DNA of 64,000 nucleotides from Gryganskiella cystojenkinii. Lineage: Eukaryota > Mortierellomycota > Mortierellomycetes > Mortierellales > Mortierellaceae. The notes below the pieces were generated by a model. That model saw only the letters and a program-made list of their open reading frames with translations. It was not told the DNA's origin and made no database searches. Both the position numbers and the translations under genes were made by a program. How positions within the stretch are numbered: position 1 is the stretch's first letter; each line of letters begins with the position of its first letter. Shown piece by piece: positions 32,148 through 43,822 of the stretch. The stretch spans positions 1-64,000 of the forward strand of contig JAAAIG010000063.1 in assembly GCA_015852425.1 (NCBI GenBank), read 5' to 3'.

Positions 32148-34313
32148 ATGCGCATCACAACCACCTTGGTCACCATTGCTTCGGCTTTAGTCGTCGCCTG
32201 CACTGCCGCTGCCCAGGCAACAACACCAGTCGTTGCAGGATACCTCCTTATCAACCCTACGAACGGTCCATCAAAGCTTAAGGCCCTCGCCGATAATGCT
32301 GCCACAATCCCCATCAACCGTGTGTTCCTTTCCTTTGCTCGGCCCGGACTGGTTTATGTCCCCGGTTCGAATACATTGGAACACGTCGGACTGAACTACG
32401 CCACTACCTCCGATTTCGGATTTGCGGATCTGAAATCGCGTGTCACTGCCCTTCAAGCTGCTGGTGTCGAGGTCTTTTTGTCGGTCGGTGGTTGGAACTA
32501 TGGTTGCTTCCCTTACCTGTACACTTATTATTCCGTCGGTGGTTACGGCACCACGACCCCCAACTACTACAAGATCCAGGAGAACGGTGGTTCCCTCGCT
32601 GCCTGTACCGAGGCCAACATGTGGTGCTACACTTGCGAACCCAAGTCTGAGAACACGGTTTTGGGCGACTTTGATATCTTCCCCGAGCCCTCAAACTCGA
32701 GCACTTGGCAGGCCGCTCAGCAGTACATCATCTCCAAGGCTGGTGGTGACAAGCCCGTCTTCCACCCTGAGATACTTCCTGGTAAGGAGCGAATCAGAAA
32801 CTCGATCCTCCTTGGATTCGATGTGGATCTGCTTCTAACTTGATTTTTGTCTCAATCTTCCTCTACTTATTTCTTTTCCAGGCCACAGCTGGACTGATCC
32901 CGTTAACAAGATGACCAACGTCGTTCCTGGAAACGATTATTTCGTTCAGCAGAAGCGTGATCCCTATCAGGATCTTGTCTACCTGGCCAAGGACTTGGGC
33001 CTTTCTGGTGTTGATATTGGTATGTCTCCACTCCAAAACGCAGCAAATTTGATAAAATATCCGAAAACATATTTGACAACGGTAAAAATCACTAAACTCA
33101 AAACAAAAAAAAATGTCCGTGGGTCTTTCACTTTCCTTTTTTTGAATGTAAACAAACAGATTACGAAGAGATGTGGCACGCCGATTACTTCAAGAACGGA
33201 ACTGCGACTGGTCCCTGGACCTCTCATCAGACCGTGTACAAGTACGCTACCATTATGCGTGATGTTCAGCTCAACATCCAGTCCATCTATCCAACTCTCA
33301 AGCTCGCGACCGCTGCCTCTGCCGCTGGTGGACTTTCCACCAACTGGTGGGGTGGTAACCTCAAGAACATCTGGTACAACGTCTTCACGTGGTACCCGGA
33401 TGTCTACAACTTTATCGCCCAGGGTGCGAACGGCGGTGGTGTCAACATCATGACCTACGATCTCTCCAACAACCAACAGTACTACGAGTGCCCCGACGCC
33501 AATACTTGCTCGCTGTCTCAACAGGTCAATTACTACATGAACTCTTACGCTGCCAATAACATGGTCGCCCATGTTGGTTACGAGATCGGTATCCCTGCTT
33601 ACCCTGCCTCAGATCACGACCCTACTCATCAGTTGCCCCTGACCCAGTCTGAGCTCACCAGCATCTTGGCTGTTCAGGGTTCCAAGGGCGGTTTCTTCTG
33701 GGAGTTGTATAAGGCCGCTGGTGCGACCACAAATCTCGATGTCACCTCCGCTGCTCAACAGATCTGCAAGGCTGCACTCGGCGCGAGCACCCCTCGTTGT
33801 TCTGGTACTATTCCTCAGCCCGGTGGAACTGGTCCCAGCGCTTCCGCCTCCGCGTCTGTCTCTGCCACCCAGATCATTACCTCTGCTTCAGCCTCGCCCA
33901 CAAAGACGACTCCTCCTACCACTACGACAACTCAGGCCGCTGGCTGCTCTGTCGCTGCCTGGTCCGCCTCGGCAACCTACACTACCGGTGCTCAGGTCTC
34001 TTATAACGGTCGTCTTTACACTGCTCAGTGGTGGTCTCAGAACAACATCCCCACTGCTGGTGCTCCCTGGACCGATAACGGTGCCTGCAGCGGTGGTAAC
34101 TCTGCCACTCCTACTCCCTCACCCAGCAGCTGCGCCGGCGCCGCCGCTTACTCGAGCTCGACTGCCTACAGTACCGGAGCCAAGGTCACCTATGGTGGTT
34201 ACATCTACACCGCTCAATGGTGGACTCAGGGTGATGTTCCCGGCACTGCCTCGGTCTGGACCAAGGGTGCTGCGTGCACTGGCTCCTTGCGTCGTCGCCT
34301 CTACAACCTTTAA
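32148..34313 (+). CDS. Secreted GH18 chitinase with two CBM5-like chitin-binding modules
   Basis: Exons 32148-32781, 32882-33019 and 33160-34313 give 641 residues. The ATG at 32148 is chosen because it starts the signal peptide (residues 1-21, ending TAAAQA); the longer upstream frame is leader sequence. The GH18 barrel shows the substrate-binding strand LSVGGWNYG and the catalytic DIDYE motif at residues 256-260, where E260 is the expected proton donor. A Ser/Thr/Pro linker (about 470-515) leads to two modules of about 48 residues (about 519-566 and 580-628), each with YTAQWW and framed by cysteines, as in type 3 chitin-binding domains. It should hydrolyse chitin outside the cell, for wall remodelling, nutrition or antagonism. 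Its calcium- or pH-dependence cannot be told from sequence. Confidence 0.93.
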
Positions 34314-35443
34314 GTAAAATATGAATATAAGGCGAGATATTAGCTCCCATCCCTCCCAGCTGCGCTGGATGAATACAGAAGGACAGCAAGCTTTGTTAGT
34401 TATTCCTTCATAGAAAAAATATATTTATTCTTCGATTCCCGTCGCAAAAGTGCGCGTAAGCACAAAAGACTGTAAAGTTGACTTTTCTAGTTTCGATGGA
34501 TTTTGGCGAGTAGAGTCATGTTTTAGAATAAAGGGCACGAAGAGCCTTCTCCATCCAGGCGACATATGGTACAGTATACCAGTCTTGACTGCGGGAGCAA
34601 CCTCGCTGACCAAAGAGACCAAAGTAAGATAGAGCAAATGCTCGGGCAAAATCGACAGGAAACTGCGTCCCAGAGCCTGGGCTGTAATTTCGGTCGCCCG
34701 GACCACTCGTCGTCAAGCGTAGATTTCAGAATCGTCGCGGTGTGTGCTGCCCAGGAATCGCTTAGTCATGCTTGCAAACGTATAATTGATCTTGAGCAAA
34801 GCCGGAACCTCCAAAAGGATAATTTGTTATTAAATAAGTTTAATAGAAATCCAAGCAGTCCCTGGATCTTTGCATAATCTTTTGGAGGGATTTGGAAGAG
34901 GCCACCACGTCTTTCGTAAGTTCCAGGACGGACCTGAGCAGGAAAGTGTGCCTAGAGCACTTTTTTGCCACCAATTCTACCACGCACTAACCCTATGTGA
35001 CTTTAAACTGTTTGAACCGTATATTAATATACTTGAAGGACCAAAACAGGGTTTTAAGCCGCGAGAGAAGAGGGGATTGACTGTCGAGGTCGTAGCAATC
35101 GAGTAAGGTACTTTTTCTCATCTATGCTGAATTGCAATTCGTCTAGAGATCCAGATGACTGAATTTGTCACCTTGTTTTGAGAAGTTGTCCCCGTGACTT
35201 TTGCCACCAAAGTCGATATGTATTGGCTCGCGCGGACGTGGCTTGTGGCGATGATTTAGCGCTTTCAAGGACTTGGAGTGTCAGGGTTGTTCACCCTGTG
35301 GAACCACTATTGCACAAAACGCGGCTCTTTTTGATTTTTCTTATCCGCGGCGCAAAACGTTTTTATCCATTTTCTCACAACAATCAGGTATTTTCTTCCT
35401 CCATCACATCCTCTCTGTGCATCCCCAGAACTCGCATTCCATC
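34314..35443. other. Intergenic region between chitinase and F-box gene
   Basis: No supported gene. Overlapping minus-strand ORFs at 34425-34716 have fairly protein-like composition in two frames, but show no start context, domain or splice structure. Confidence 0.4.
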
Positions 35444-37564
35444 ATGCAAGACCGATCCGTACCCATCCCGGCATGCCAGCGAGTCTTCAATCTCCCCGAA
35501 CTTTGCAACATTCTTCGCGGCTACGTCTCACTGCAAGACCTCGCGACCTTGACGCTCGTCTCCCGCGCCTTCCATAGCCTATGGACACCTTACCTTTGGT
35601 ACTCGGTCGAGCTCACCCAAGGCCAGCCTTCACTCCCGCCCCTGCAAAAAATTGAGCAGTGTGGCCATCTCGTTCGAACGTTTCGCCTAGAAAATCATAG
35701 CGTGTTAGGTCAACAACAAGCTGCCGTCCTGGAGAAGGTTCGCCTCCATTGTCACAGCCTTCACACTGTCGAGTTGAATTTTATGGAGTATGGGGTGTCA
35801 AGAGTCTTTCTGGAACAGTTCCTAGGAATACGGGACGAGGCCCTCAACGAGATCAGTCAATTGTACAACGGCGAAAATTCATTTATCCCTGGAGTAACCA
35901 TGCTCGAGTTCTGTCGGCTACGAGTGGGCGAAAACAATGTGAATGTACTACAGCAGGAACAAGATCCAATTTGGTTCCGTCGGTTGATTCCGTTGTCTCC
36001 CAACAACGGCTTTCTGTCCAATACGATTCGATCTCTTGAGATGGAATACGACGAAGAGTTCCTTGCTATCCTCTTTGCATGGATATCTAGAGCCGGGTGG
36101 GAAGGCCACCTTCAAGGACTTGTTCAATTTAAGCTTAGTGCCACCTGGGGCACCAGTAACCCTGTAAAAGTCGAAAAGGAGTTGTTCTTTCAGTTGATGG
36201 AATCATTACCATACCTCGAAGAATTCCGTGCGCCACAGATCCGAGTTATCGCCAATACCCTTCTAAGGGGTCAGATCAACGCCGATATCTTGGACCCGAC
36301 AATTGCTCAGCCGATGTCCAGGATCCTGTCTGACCGGAGACAGCGCCCGCTGAGAGTCCGCAAGTTGACTCTTTGGTCCCTGGGACTGGATGTAGTTGAC
36401 CATAACTCTTCAACTCCATCATCATCTCCAGACAAGATGGACCGCGATAGAGATTCGCAACGACCTACGCCCTCAATACTTTCTCGGTTCCCTAACCTGA
36501 CCGGCCTGAGTCTCTTGGGAGAGTCGATCTCGGATCTTGCAAAAGCGCTCACTGATGCTTCTCAAGAGCAGCAGCATCTAGAGCGGTACCAATACCACCG
36601 TACTCACCACGACGTCGGCCATGACCCTACCAACATCGCTGCCGCTGACGTTCAGTGTATCAGACATTTGACAATGAGGGATAAAATCGAATCACGGGTC
36701 GACTCAGGTTGGAGAACCCTTTTTTCAAGCCCCAATCTCCAATTAGAAACCCTGGATCTGAGTAGTCGCTATTCTTTACCAAGAGATTTGCTGGACCATC
36801 TGGTCACATCGGCCTCAGTTACATCTCTCAAACGCGTGTTTTTCAATCTGTACGACAAAGGTGGGGTCTATGACGGCATCTCCAAGCCGGTGGATTTCTT
36901 AGTCCAGCTCGGCTCTGTCCTGAGGTTTCTGCGGTCAGCGGTCTCGCTGGAAGAGTTTATTTGCCCCAAGATGGAGCACTTTTTGGCCAAGGAATTATTT
37001 ACACCTGAAGAATCGGCTCAATGGCCCTGTCGGGATCGATTGAGGAGTCTCAAAATGCATCCCTGGGATTTGGACTTACAAGGGTCTAAGATCGACAGTG
37101 CGCAGATGCGTCGATGGGTCTGGAGCTTTGGTCCGAGTCTCAAAGAAATCCTGGTAATTGGCAGAAACGCGACGGTGGATGTGCTCTTTGATCCTGATCT
37201 CTTGGTTGAATCCATCGCCGCGACCGCCGTCGTCGCCGATTCCGATCCTGATTTCTCTTCGTCTTCATCTTGTACGTCAACTTGTACGCCAACTGTGCCC
37301 GAGGTTGTGCTTCCAAGACCCCTCATGATCAAAACGTTGTTCCTGCCAAGTATTCAAAGGTCCTATGTGATGACGTTGTCGCAGACCAAGCTGGTGTTTG
37401 AGCAACTTTACCCCAGGGCAACGTTCGTAGTGACCCCAAGGATAACGTTCAAAATGGCCCCTTGCCAATTTGATGACGAATCTCTTTTGTGGCTGGAGAA
37501 GGAGCGACCTGAGGCCCTTTCAAAGGTAGAGCCGGGTTTTGGTGGTTTTGGTTCCCGTGTCTAA
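35444..37564 (+). CDS. F-box protein with leucine-rich C-terminal region
   Basis: Single exon, 706 residues from the ATG at 35444 (an in-frame upstream extension to 35273 lies in leader-like sequence). Residues about 12-52 form an F-box (VFNLPELCNILRGYVS, then LVSRAFHSLWTPYLW). The rest contains irregular leucine-rich segments (LQTLDLSS-like, SLKRVFFNL, LRSLKMHPW). F-box proteins recruit substrates to SCF ubiquitin ligases through Skp1; the substrate is unknown. F-box/LRR genes of this size form large expanded families in Mortierella-type fungi (general knowledge). There is a Ser-rich, low-complexity insert near residue 600. Confidence 0.85.
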   Translation: MQDRSVPIPACQRVFNLPELCNILRGYVSLQDLATLTLVSRAFHSLWTPYLWYSVELTQGQPSLPPLQKIEQCGHLVRTFRLENHSVLGQQQAAVLEKVRLHCHSLHTVELNFMEYGVSRVFLEQFLGIRDEALNEISQLYNGENSFIPGVTMLEFCRLRVGENNVNVLQQEQDPIWFRRLIPLSPNNGFLSNTIRSLEMEYDEEFLAILFAWISRAGWEGHLQGLVQFKLSATWGTSNPVKVEKELFFQLMESLPYLEEFRAPQIRVIANTLLRGQINADILDPTIAQPMSRILSDRRQRPLRVRKLTLWSLGLDVVDHNSSTPSSSPDKMDRDRDSQRPTPSILSRFPNLTGLSLLGESISDLAKALTDASQEQQHLERYQYHRTHHDVGHDPTNIAAADVQCIRHLTMRDKIESRVDSGWRTLFSSPNLQLETLDLSSRYSLPRDLLDHLVTSASVTSLKRVFFNLYDKGGVYDGISKPVDFLVQLGSVLRFLRSAVSLEEFICPKMEHFLAKELFTPEESAQWPCRDRLRSLKMHPWDLDLQGSKIDSAQMRRWVWSFGPSLKEILVIGRNATVDVLFDPDLLVESIAATAVVADSDPDFSSSSSCTSTCTPTVPEVVLPRPLMIKTLFLPSIQRSYVMTLSQTKLVFEQLYPRATFVVTPRITFKMAPCQFDDESLLWLEKERPEALSKVEPGFGGFGSRV

Positions 37565-37589
37565 TAGCATTATTAGAATAAATCGTCAA

Positions 37590-37915
37590 GAGATGCATCC
37601 CGTGGATGGCGAGACCATAAAAGAAATGTCAAATCGCATGAACCTGAGATTTGAAAGCTGTCAGGGCGATGGGACTGACGCCGTTGACAATAGACAGAGG
37701 TTATAATCGATCAATTAGACCAATACCTCTGTTGCGACAGAGTAAACCGAGAGAACGACCAAAGGCTTAGCGTCTCCGCACGTGAAACAAACGCCCTGAA
37801 GAAGGCAATGACACTGAGTTGCATCAAAATGCATGCAGTTGATCTGGAAGGTCAGTGATTCCAGCGTTCCCGTTGTAGAACAAGGCTGTGGTGACCTCTG
37901 ATCAGAGGAATCAAA
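37590..37915 (-). pseudogene. Partial alkaline ceramidase pseudogene
   Basis: The segment is a diverged copy of the last exon of the neighbouring ceramidase. It keeps TTGTLESLTFQ (TTGTLQSLTFQ in the gene), LIDYNLC, NGVSP and a HFFYGLAI stretch corresponding to HFFSGMAM. A frameshift follows LIDYNLC and a TGA replaces the Trp of the HAVWH motif that contributes metal ligands. A long A tract (about 37917-37943, plus strand) bounds it upstream, where the last-exon homology starts. It is a tandem partial duplicate in the same orientation. Confidence 0.8.
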
Positions 37916-38026
37916 CAAAAAAAAAAAAAAAAAAAAAAAAAAATTGTGAACCATTGAAAATTGAAAACTGCTAAAACAATCACGAAAATTAAAAAGCAGG
38001 TGTCACCCAACTCCATTTTTTATTTT

Positions 38027-39246
38027 TTATTGTTTCTTTTTAGAAGAGGAAGCTTGCAGGGAGACCGCAGGCAAGACTCTCCGCCAGAGGTAAATCGAGG
38101 GGCTCGAGTTATCCTTTCGCATGTCATGATGATAATAGATCACGAGGATCGAAACACCAAACATGGCCATTCCGGAAAAGAAATGCCACACCGCGTGGAA
38201 TTGGGGGTTGAAACTCGTCAGGGTCTCGGGACTCACACCGTTGATGTACACACAGAGATTGTAATCGATCAACCAAGTCAACGCCGCGATCACCGCCGCA
38301 CCCAACGAGACCTTGGTCAACGGAACGATGAAGGCGTTGGGTCGGATCGACTGCCTTTGAACGTAAAACCCTCTCAAAAGATAGACGACACCGACCTGCA
38401 TCAAGATGTTGTTGGTTTGAAAGGTCAGGGATTGGAGCGTGCCCGTTGTCATCGAGAAGAACGTCGTCGTGACCGCTAAAAAAAAAAAAGAAAATCAGGG
38501 GAAAGAGGTATGAGAAGTGCGAAAAAGAACAGACAGGGAGAACTGCACAGGAAGATTACAAGCAAGAACTCGGATTTCCTGAACAAAAAAACAGAAAAGA
38601 CTCCTCACCTAGCCAGATAGCTGTACAGATGGGTAACCAACGTCCTTGTTTCCCGTATTTCGTCTCGATGCAGGTGAAGATGAGAAGAGTGCTGCAGTAC
38701 AACATAGGCATTTCATCTGCGACAGAAATGATTCGAGAACATAAGATTGTCAGTGATGTTTGTTCTAAAAAGTAAAAAAAAACCCCCCGCCCAAACTTGG
38801 TTCCTTTCTTCCTTTCTTCCTTTTCCTGTCTTCGAGAGAGGAGGATTTACCAAGCATTTGTGTCTTGTGCAAAAGAGATCCATGGAAAAGAACTGAGCCG
38901 AGACCGACCATGGCGAAAATTACAAAGATCAACTTGTGTTGAATCGGACTGTTCCTGGGTAAAGTCATGTAGCCCAATACGCCAAACGCCGCTATGAAGA
39001 AGCTTGACATGGAGTTCCAGAATCTGAGCAAAAAAAAAAAACGCATTTAAAATAAAGGATATGGTCAATCAAATTGTCGAATGTTTTGCTGACTCATCTC
39101 TGTTCGCAGCCCTCAACATTATAATCACTGTACTCGGCGACATAATAGGAGATCACATAGTTGTTCTCGCACCAGTCGATCGAGGCCGTGTTGGGAGACC
39201 AGTATCCAGTTTTGTCAAACGCAGGCGAGACAGAGGTCGGGGCCAT
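38027..39246 (-). CDS. Alkaline ceramidase (YPC1/YDC1 family)
   Basis: Exons 39246-39134, 39023-38851, 38716-38609 and 38475-38027 give 280 residues, the usual family length. Visible hallmarks are GYWSPNTASIDWCE near the N-terminus, then the SVLFHGSLL strand with the conserved Ser and His, DEMPML after the second intron, and HAVWHFFSG near the C-terminus, which together supply the zinc and catalytic residues of this seven-helix ER membrane family. It hydrolyses ceramide to long-chain base and fatty acid. The last exon has a decayed copy immediately downstream. The C-terminus ends in Ser/Lys residues. Confidence 0.93.
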
Positions 39247-39467
39247 TTTTTTCTTGAGAAGAGGAGAGGGGGAGGGAGGATGGAGATATGGGGAGTGAAA
39301 AATGAAAAAAGGGAGGAAAGGGAGGAAAGAAAGAAAGGGAAAATTTTCAATGCTTGGCCTTTTGATTTTGCAGTCTTCGCCCACGGTCTGGGACCTGCAT
39401 GGCGTAATCAATTATCCGCTCCGAAGTAAAGTATAGAAACATTTTGTTCATTTATTAATTAATAATA

Positions 39468-42400
39468 TCAAGCTGCTTTTGCAGCGGCTGCCGCTTCCTC
39501 CGGATAACTCCAGTCGACAGCTCGTTGCAGCCAAGCCAAATACTCGCGCGAGTTTTCCTTAGCCGGTTCAGGTCCCAATGCATCGGCCTCTTCAAACCCA
39601 GATTCGGACTCGTATTCGCCATCACTTTGACTCCTCTTCATCGCTCTTCTCTTGCCGAGTCCTAGCCCCGTAAGACTAAACTCAATCTTTAAAAAGACGC
39701 CGACCTGGTCCTGATTGTACTTGATATTGGCCGCATACCCAACCCCGATGTTACCCCCTATCGTGGCCGCGATCTGAGCCTGGATATCAACATAGACGTA
39801 GGCACCCGTGAGGACCCCAAGGTTCTGAGGCAAGAACGTCGTAATCATAAACGTCCAAAACTGATAACTACTCGGAATCTGGATCGCCAGGTATGGGGAC
39901 GAACTGATCACACTGGCCGCCAACGAAAACGGTTGATTCGCAATATTAATAGCTCCAAATGGAAACCCCTTCCAAAAGACATTGGCCTGGAAAGTCTGGA
40001 CCCAGAGTTCGGTCGCAACTGGGTTTTGGATCTGGACTTGGAGCATGATCTGATGATCGTTCATGAATTGCCCCACGGTCGTGTTGCCGTTGCCTCCGGC
40101 GACCATCCTTGCTGGAGGGTTCATTCCGGGGACGACGGTCACCATCTTTAGAGATTCCATGATTGGTGCCAAAGAGACGATCGAGCTCGAGGTCGAGTCG
40201 CCATAAATTGTTGCAGCGAAATTGGTCCCGATAATGTACTCTGTAAAGAAGGCGTCACGGAAGGTGGTGTTCGTCGGTTGGATATGAACCTGGGCTGCGA
40301 GTGGGTTCTGCCCTGGGTTCAGTTTTAGGTTCGATAGGAGGACATCACCAATGTACATGGTCTCGTTGTCGATCGTGGCTTGAACATGTAAACGGGCGGG
40401 TCCTGCATCGACTGCAAAGATGGAAGGATTGTTGATAATGACGGTCGCGTTGATAGTCACATAATCCTTGTTGCCTCCGACGACCAGGATATTGCTCAGG
40501 ACCGGTTGCATGGATTTGAAATCGATACCTGGGAGCGTCAAGGAGGTGTTGAATGGAACTGTGATGTTGACTTGCCCCAGGGAAGTGACCGCGGTACTTT
40601 GAGCGCTTCCTATGATGTCAAACGTAGCCATCTTTTGTTGAGCGACCGTGATCAAAAACTTCTCAAACTCATCATGTGCATTGGCTCGGACCGGTAGAGG
40701 TGACATGGGTAACGAGAACGAAATGTTGTTGTGAGCCATGTCCGAGTTGGTCCTGTTCCAGACAGCGGTTGTAATATCAGCCACGGGAGTGTTATCATAG
40801 GTCAGGGTCATGACCGCGTTCTCAAGGTTCGTGATATTCATCGAGATATTGAACGGTAATTGAAAGACAGCTGCGATGGAAGAAGAAGAAGCCATGGGCA
40901 CCCAGGGTTGATCTGGTGTCATCTTTAGGTTGAGGTTGGCGATATCAATTTCCTTGATGAATTCCATGGGTGTTGGCGGCAAAAGGGGGATCGACATCTT
41001 TGTCGAGACAATCGCAGTGGTCATCCAAGAGACCGCGTTCACGCCATCCGGTAAGACTGAGACGCCTTGTCCATAAGCAGTGCTTGGCGTGTTGGCAAGG
41101 TAGTTGGAGATCATGCTCGATAGTTCCTGAAGTGACTGAGTGGTGTTTTGTTTGAGGATCGTTCCTTGTAATTCCAGGATCGTGGGTTGACCGCCCGTGA
41201 GCACTGCATTCTTGGCAACGATGCGACCGAGATAAGCGGTCTTGAGGAACATGTCTATGGTCAGAGTACCGAGGGACATGCCGATGGGGGAAGGGTTTGG
41301 GATCGAGACTTTGATCGCAGCCAGGGCGCCGGTCCCGTCCGGAGCATCCGAGGGGATATCGAAGGCGAGGATTTTGAGGTCCGAGAAGTTGTTCAAACCT
41401 ATTGAAGAAAAATAACGTGCATGAAATTAGAAAAAGGATGACCTTTCCTTTACACTATCAGAAACAAGACGGCGGTTATAACGCGCACATACCAGCGAGA
41501 TTCAAGGACTTGTCTAGACTCAGACCCTTGATAGTTCTGCCAATGACCGAAACATCAATGTCGGCTGTGATTCTCCACAAAAAGCTCTCCGAGGCCATCT
41601 AATTTCATGAGATAGAGAGATATAGAGAGATGAGCTCTTCTGTTGCTTATGTCTTTTCGTGTGATTTTTTCCCTATTTCCCATGAAACTGTTTCCTTTGA
41701 AGAGTTTTGGAGTGTGGGAAGCAAAGAGACTCCCTGTACCACCTCCACCAAGCAAACACAACCATCGTGTCTGAACAATTGTTGAGGAATGGCAACAAAC
41801 AGACATGCCGTACAATAACCTGATCCACAAACGTCTCTTCTAGATGATCCTCTCCCCCTCCCCTTTTCCCCCATTGTATCTTACCATGACTTTAGCGAAC
41901 TCTCCAAAGAGAACTGGGTCCATAATCTGGAAGGTGGTCTGCTGCGAAAACTCGGCCTTGGAAAACGCCTTCTTTTTGATGCTCCCCAACTGCATGGTTC
42001 CGACTTTTGGTTGCGAGTCGGCTGTAGTGGGCACGCCACCACCAGCTGACGCAGTTCGGATCCAGTACACCTGAACGGGTGCCTGGAACTCGACTGTGGC
42101 TGCAAACAATGAAGGAATTCCGAGAATAGCAGCATCGACCGAGACCTGAATACTGGTCTCCTGAGGGTGGGTCATGTTCATTTGTAGGATCGTCATCGTA
42201 CTCGAGTTCATGATGAGTTGAGCGACTTTGGGGATGATGACGATCAACAACAATGGGATAAAGATGGCCAAGAAAATACAAGTCGAGACTAGACAGATGC
42301 CCCAAAACTTTTTCCGACGATAAAAAGGTTTTGGATAGGGCCGTTTTTCGGTTTCGTATTCATGTTCGTACTCCTCGAAAGAGTCATTGTTGTGTTCTTC

Positions 42401-42670
42401 ATCGTCGTTAAGAGAGTCGAGAAGGTGTTTGGATTTCTCAGGGTTGGCGATCGTGTTGCTGATGTTGAAATTAAGAGAGAGTCGTTTCTTTGCTGAGGAG
42501 TCTGTCATGTGTGTTGGTCGTGAGGATGAATCTGTGGAGAGAAAAGAAAAGAAGGACGAAGGTCGACTTGCTGTGGGTGGATTACTATTGTGGTCCTGAT
42601 ACTCGATCTCGTCGTCGTTATAGGGTAGTGCTGGATCCGTTGGATCGTGTGAGGGTATCGATGTGGGCAT
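39468..42670 (-). CDS. Single-pass membrane protein, Tag1-like
   Basis: Exons 42670-41885, 41598-41493 and 41398-39468 give 940 residues. The start is the ATG at 42670; an upstream in-frame extension is leader-like. Residues 1-140 are acidic/polar and cytosolic-looking, followed by a Tyr/Arg/Lys patch (FYRRKKFWG), one strongly hydrophobic helix (CIFLAIFIPLLLIVIIP) and a long lumenal beta-rich part of repeated LEA-2/Ig-like units (IPNPS, MNITNLENA, INNPS motifs). This layout fits fungal Tag1-like vacuolar proteins, which act in autophagy termination in yeast; the assignment rests on layout and recall. A dibasic Ser-rich segment (KRRAMKRSQSDGE) and an Ala-rich end close the protein. Confidence 0.75.
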
Positions 42671-43822
42671 TGTGATAGGTGATGTACAAGGGAGGATAAA
42701 TGAAAGGAGGGGATCAAATGATGAGCAAATGTGGAGAAGGAAAAATGTGGAGGGGGGGGGGGGGTTAACAGAAGAGAGGGTCAAGGGAAGAGAAATGAAG
42801 AGAGAGGAAGGAAGGAGAAGGAGGGAAAAAGAAACAAGGAGGATTGAATGTCGATTACGATTAAAAGAGTAACAATCAAGCAAAAATAAAGGCTGACAAG
42901 AGGGGTGAGGACAGGTTCAGAACCTTTTTCTTCTGGTGGCGGGGACCATGGCCTCGGCGCTTGTCTTTATATGATTGCGAAATGAGTGATTGATGAATAT
43001 TTCCTGAGAAAGGAAAAGAAGGGTGCTCACAGACCAACGACGAGGATCTCTGTTAAATTCCCTAAGGCTTTGCTGTTTGCTTGTTGATTCCGTAAGATAG
43101 CAAACAGCAAGCACACATGTCTCTCTCGCACAAAAAGATCATACGATGTCCAGAAAAAGGCAAGACCAGAGTACAAGGACACCGCCCTGGATACATTCCT
43201 GCATTGTGGAGGTAGAAGATGGAAACATGAACGAAGTTTAAGTGAAAAATGCACGAGGAGAAGAAACATTCGTGTGAAGATATGCTGACTGCTAAAAAAA
43301 AAAGAAAACACACAGGGTACCTGACCCAAGTACATTTTATTTCTCCACCACGGAATCCCGAGCACAGAGGAGTGGAAGATGAAATGGCCAAAACAACATG
43401 CGCACAGAGGTAAAATTGTAAATTGGGACTTGGAGACTGTGCATGTGCTTCCATTTGATTGTGTACAGTAGTAATTTTTTTCTTTCTTTTACGGACAAAT
43501 GGACGGCTCTCAAGATGGAAGCAAAGAGAGCACAAAACGAAGGCATACAAAAAAAAAGGTATTTGTGATGACCCATTCAATAAGAAAAGGACTTACGCTA
43601 TTGCAGTCCAGGCAACCCTGAAAATGGTACTGTGCTGGAAACCTGAGAAAAAGAGATCTCTGCTAAGTAAAATGACTCGATAAGATTCCGTAGTCGAGCC
43701 ATCTGTCCATCTCTGCCTCCAACGCCTCTTTGCAGTACAGATGCACGATACATTACGAAGGTACAAAAACACGTAGAATGGTATAGTCGTGGATCCACGA
43801 TCTCTCTTATATTATCTCTAGA
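42671..43822. other. Intergenic region, 1.15 kb
   Basis: No supported gene. A run of G is present near 42753-42764. Overlapping minus-strand ORFs at 43027-43580 are Cys/Phe/Leu-rich shadows without conserved features. Confidence 0.45.

Noticed and set aside
34425..34877. Protein-like ORFs downstream of the chitinase
   Set aside because: Two frames look equally plausible, no recognisable domain, no start or splice support.
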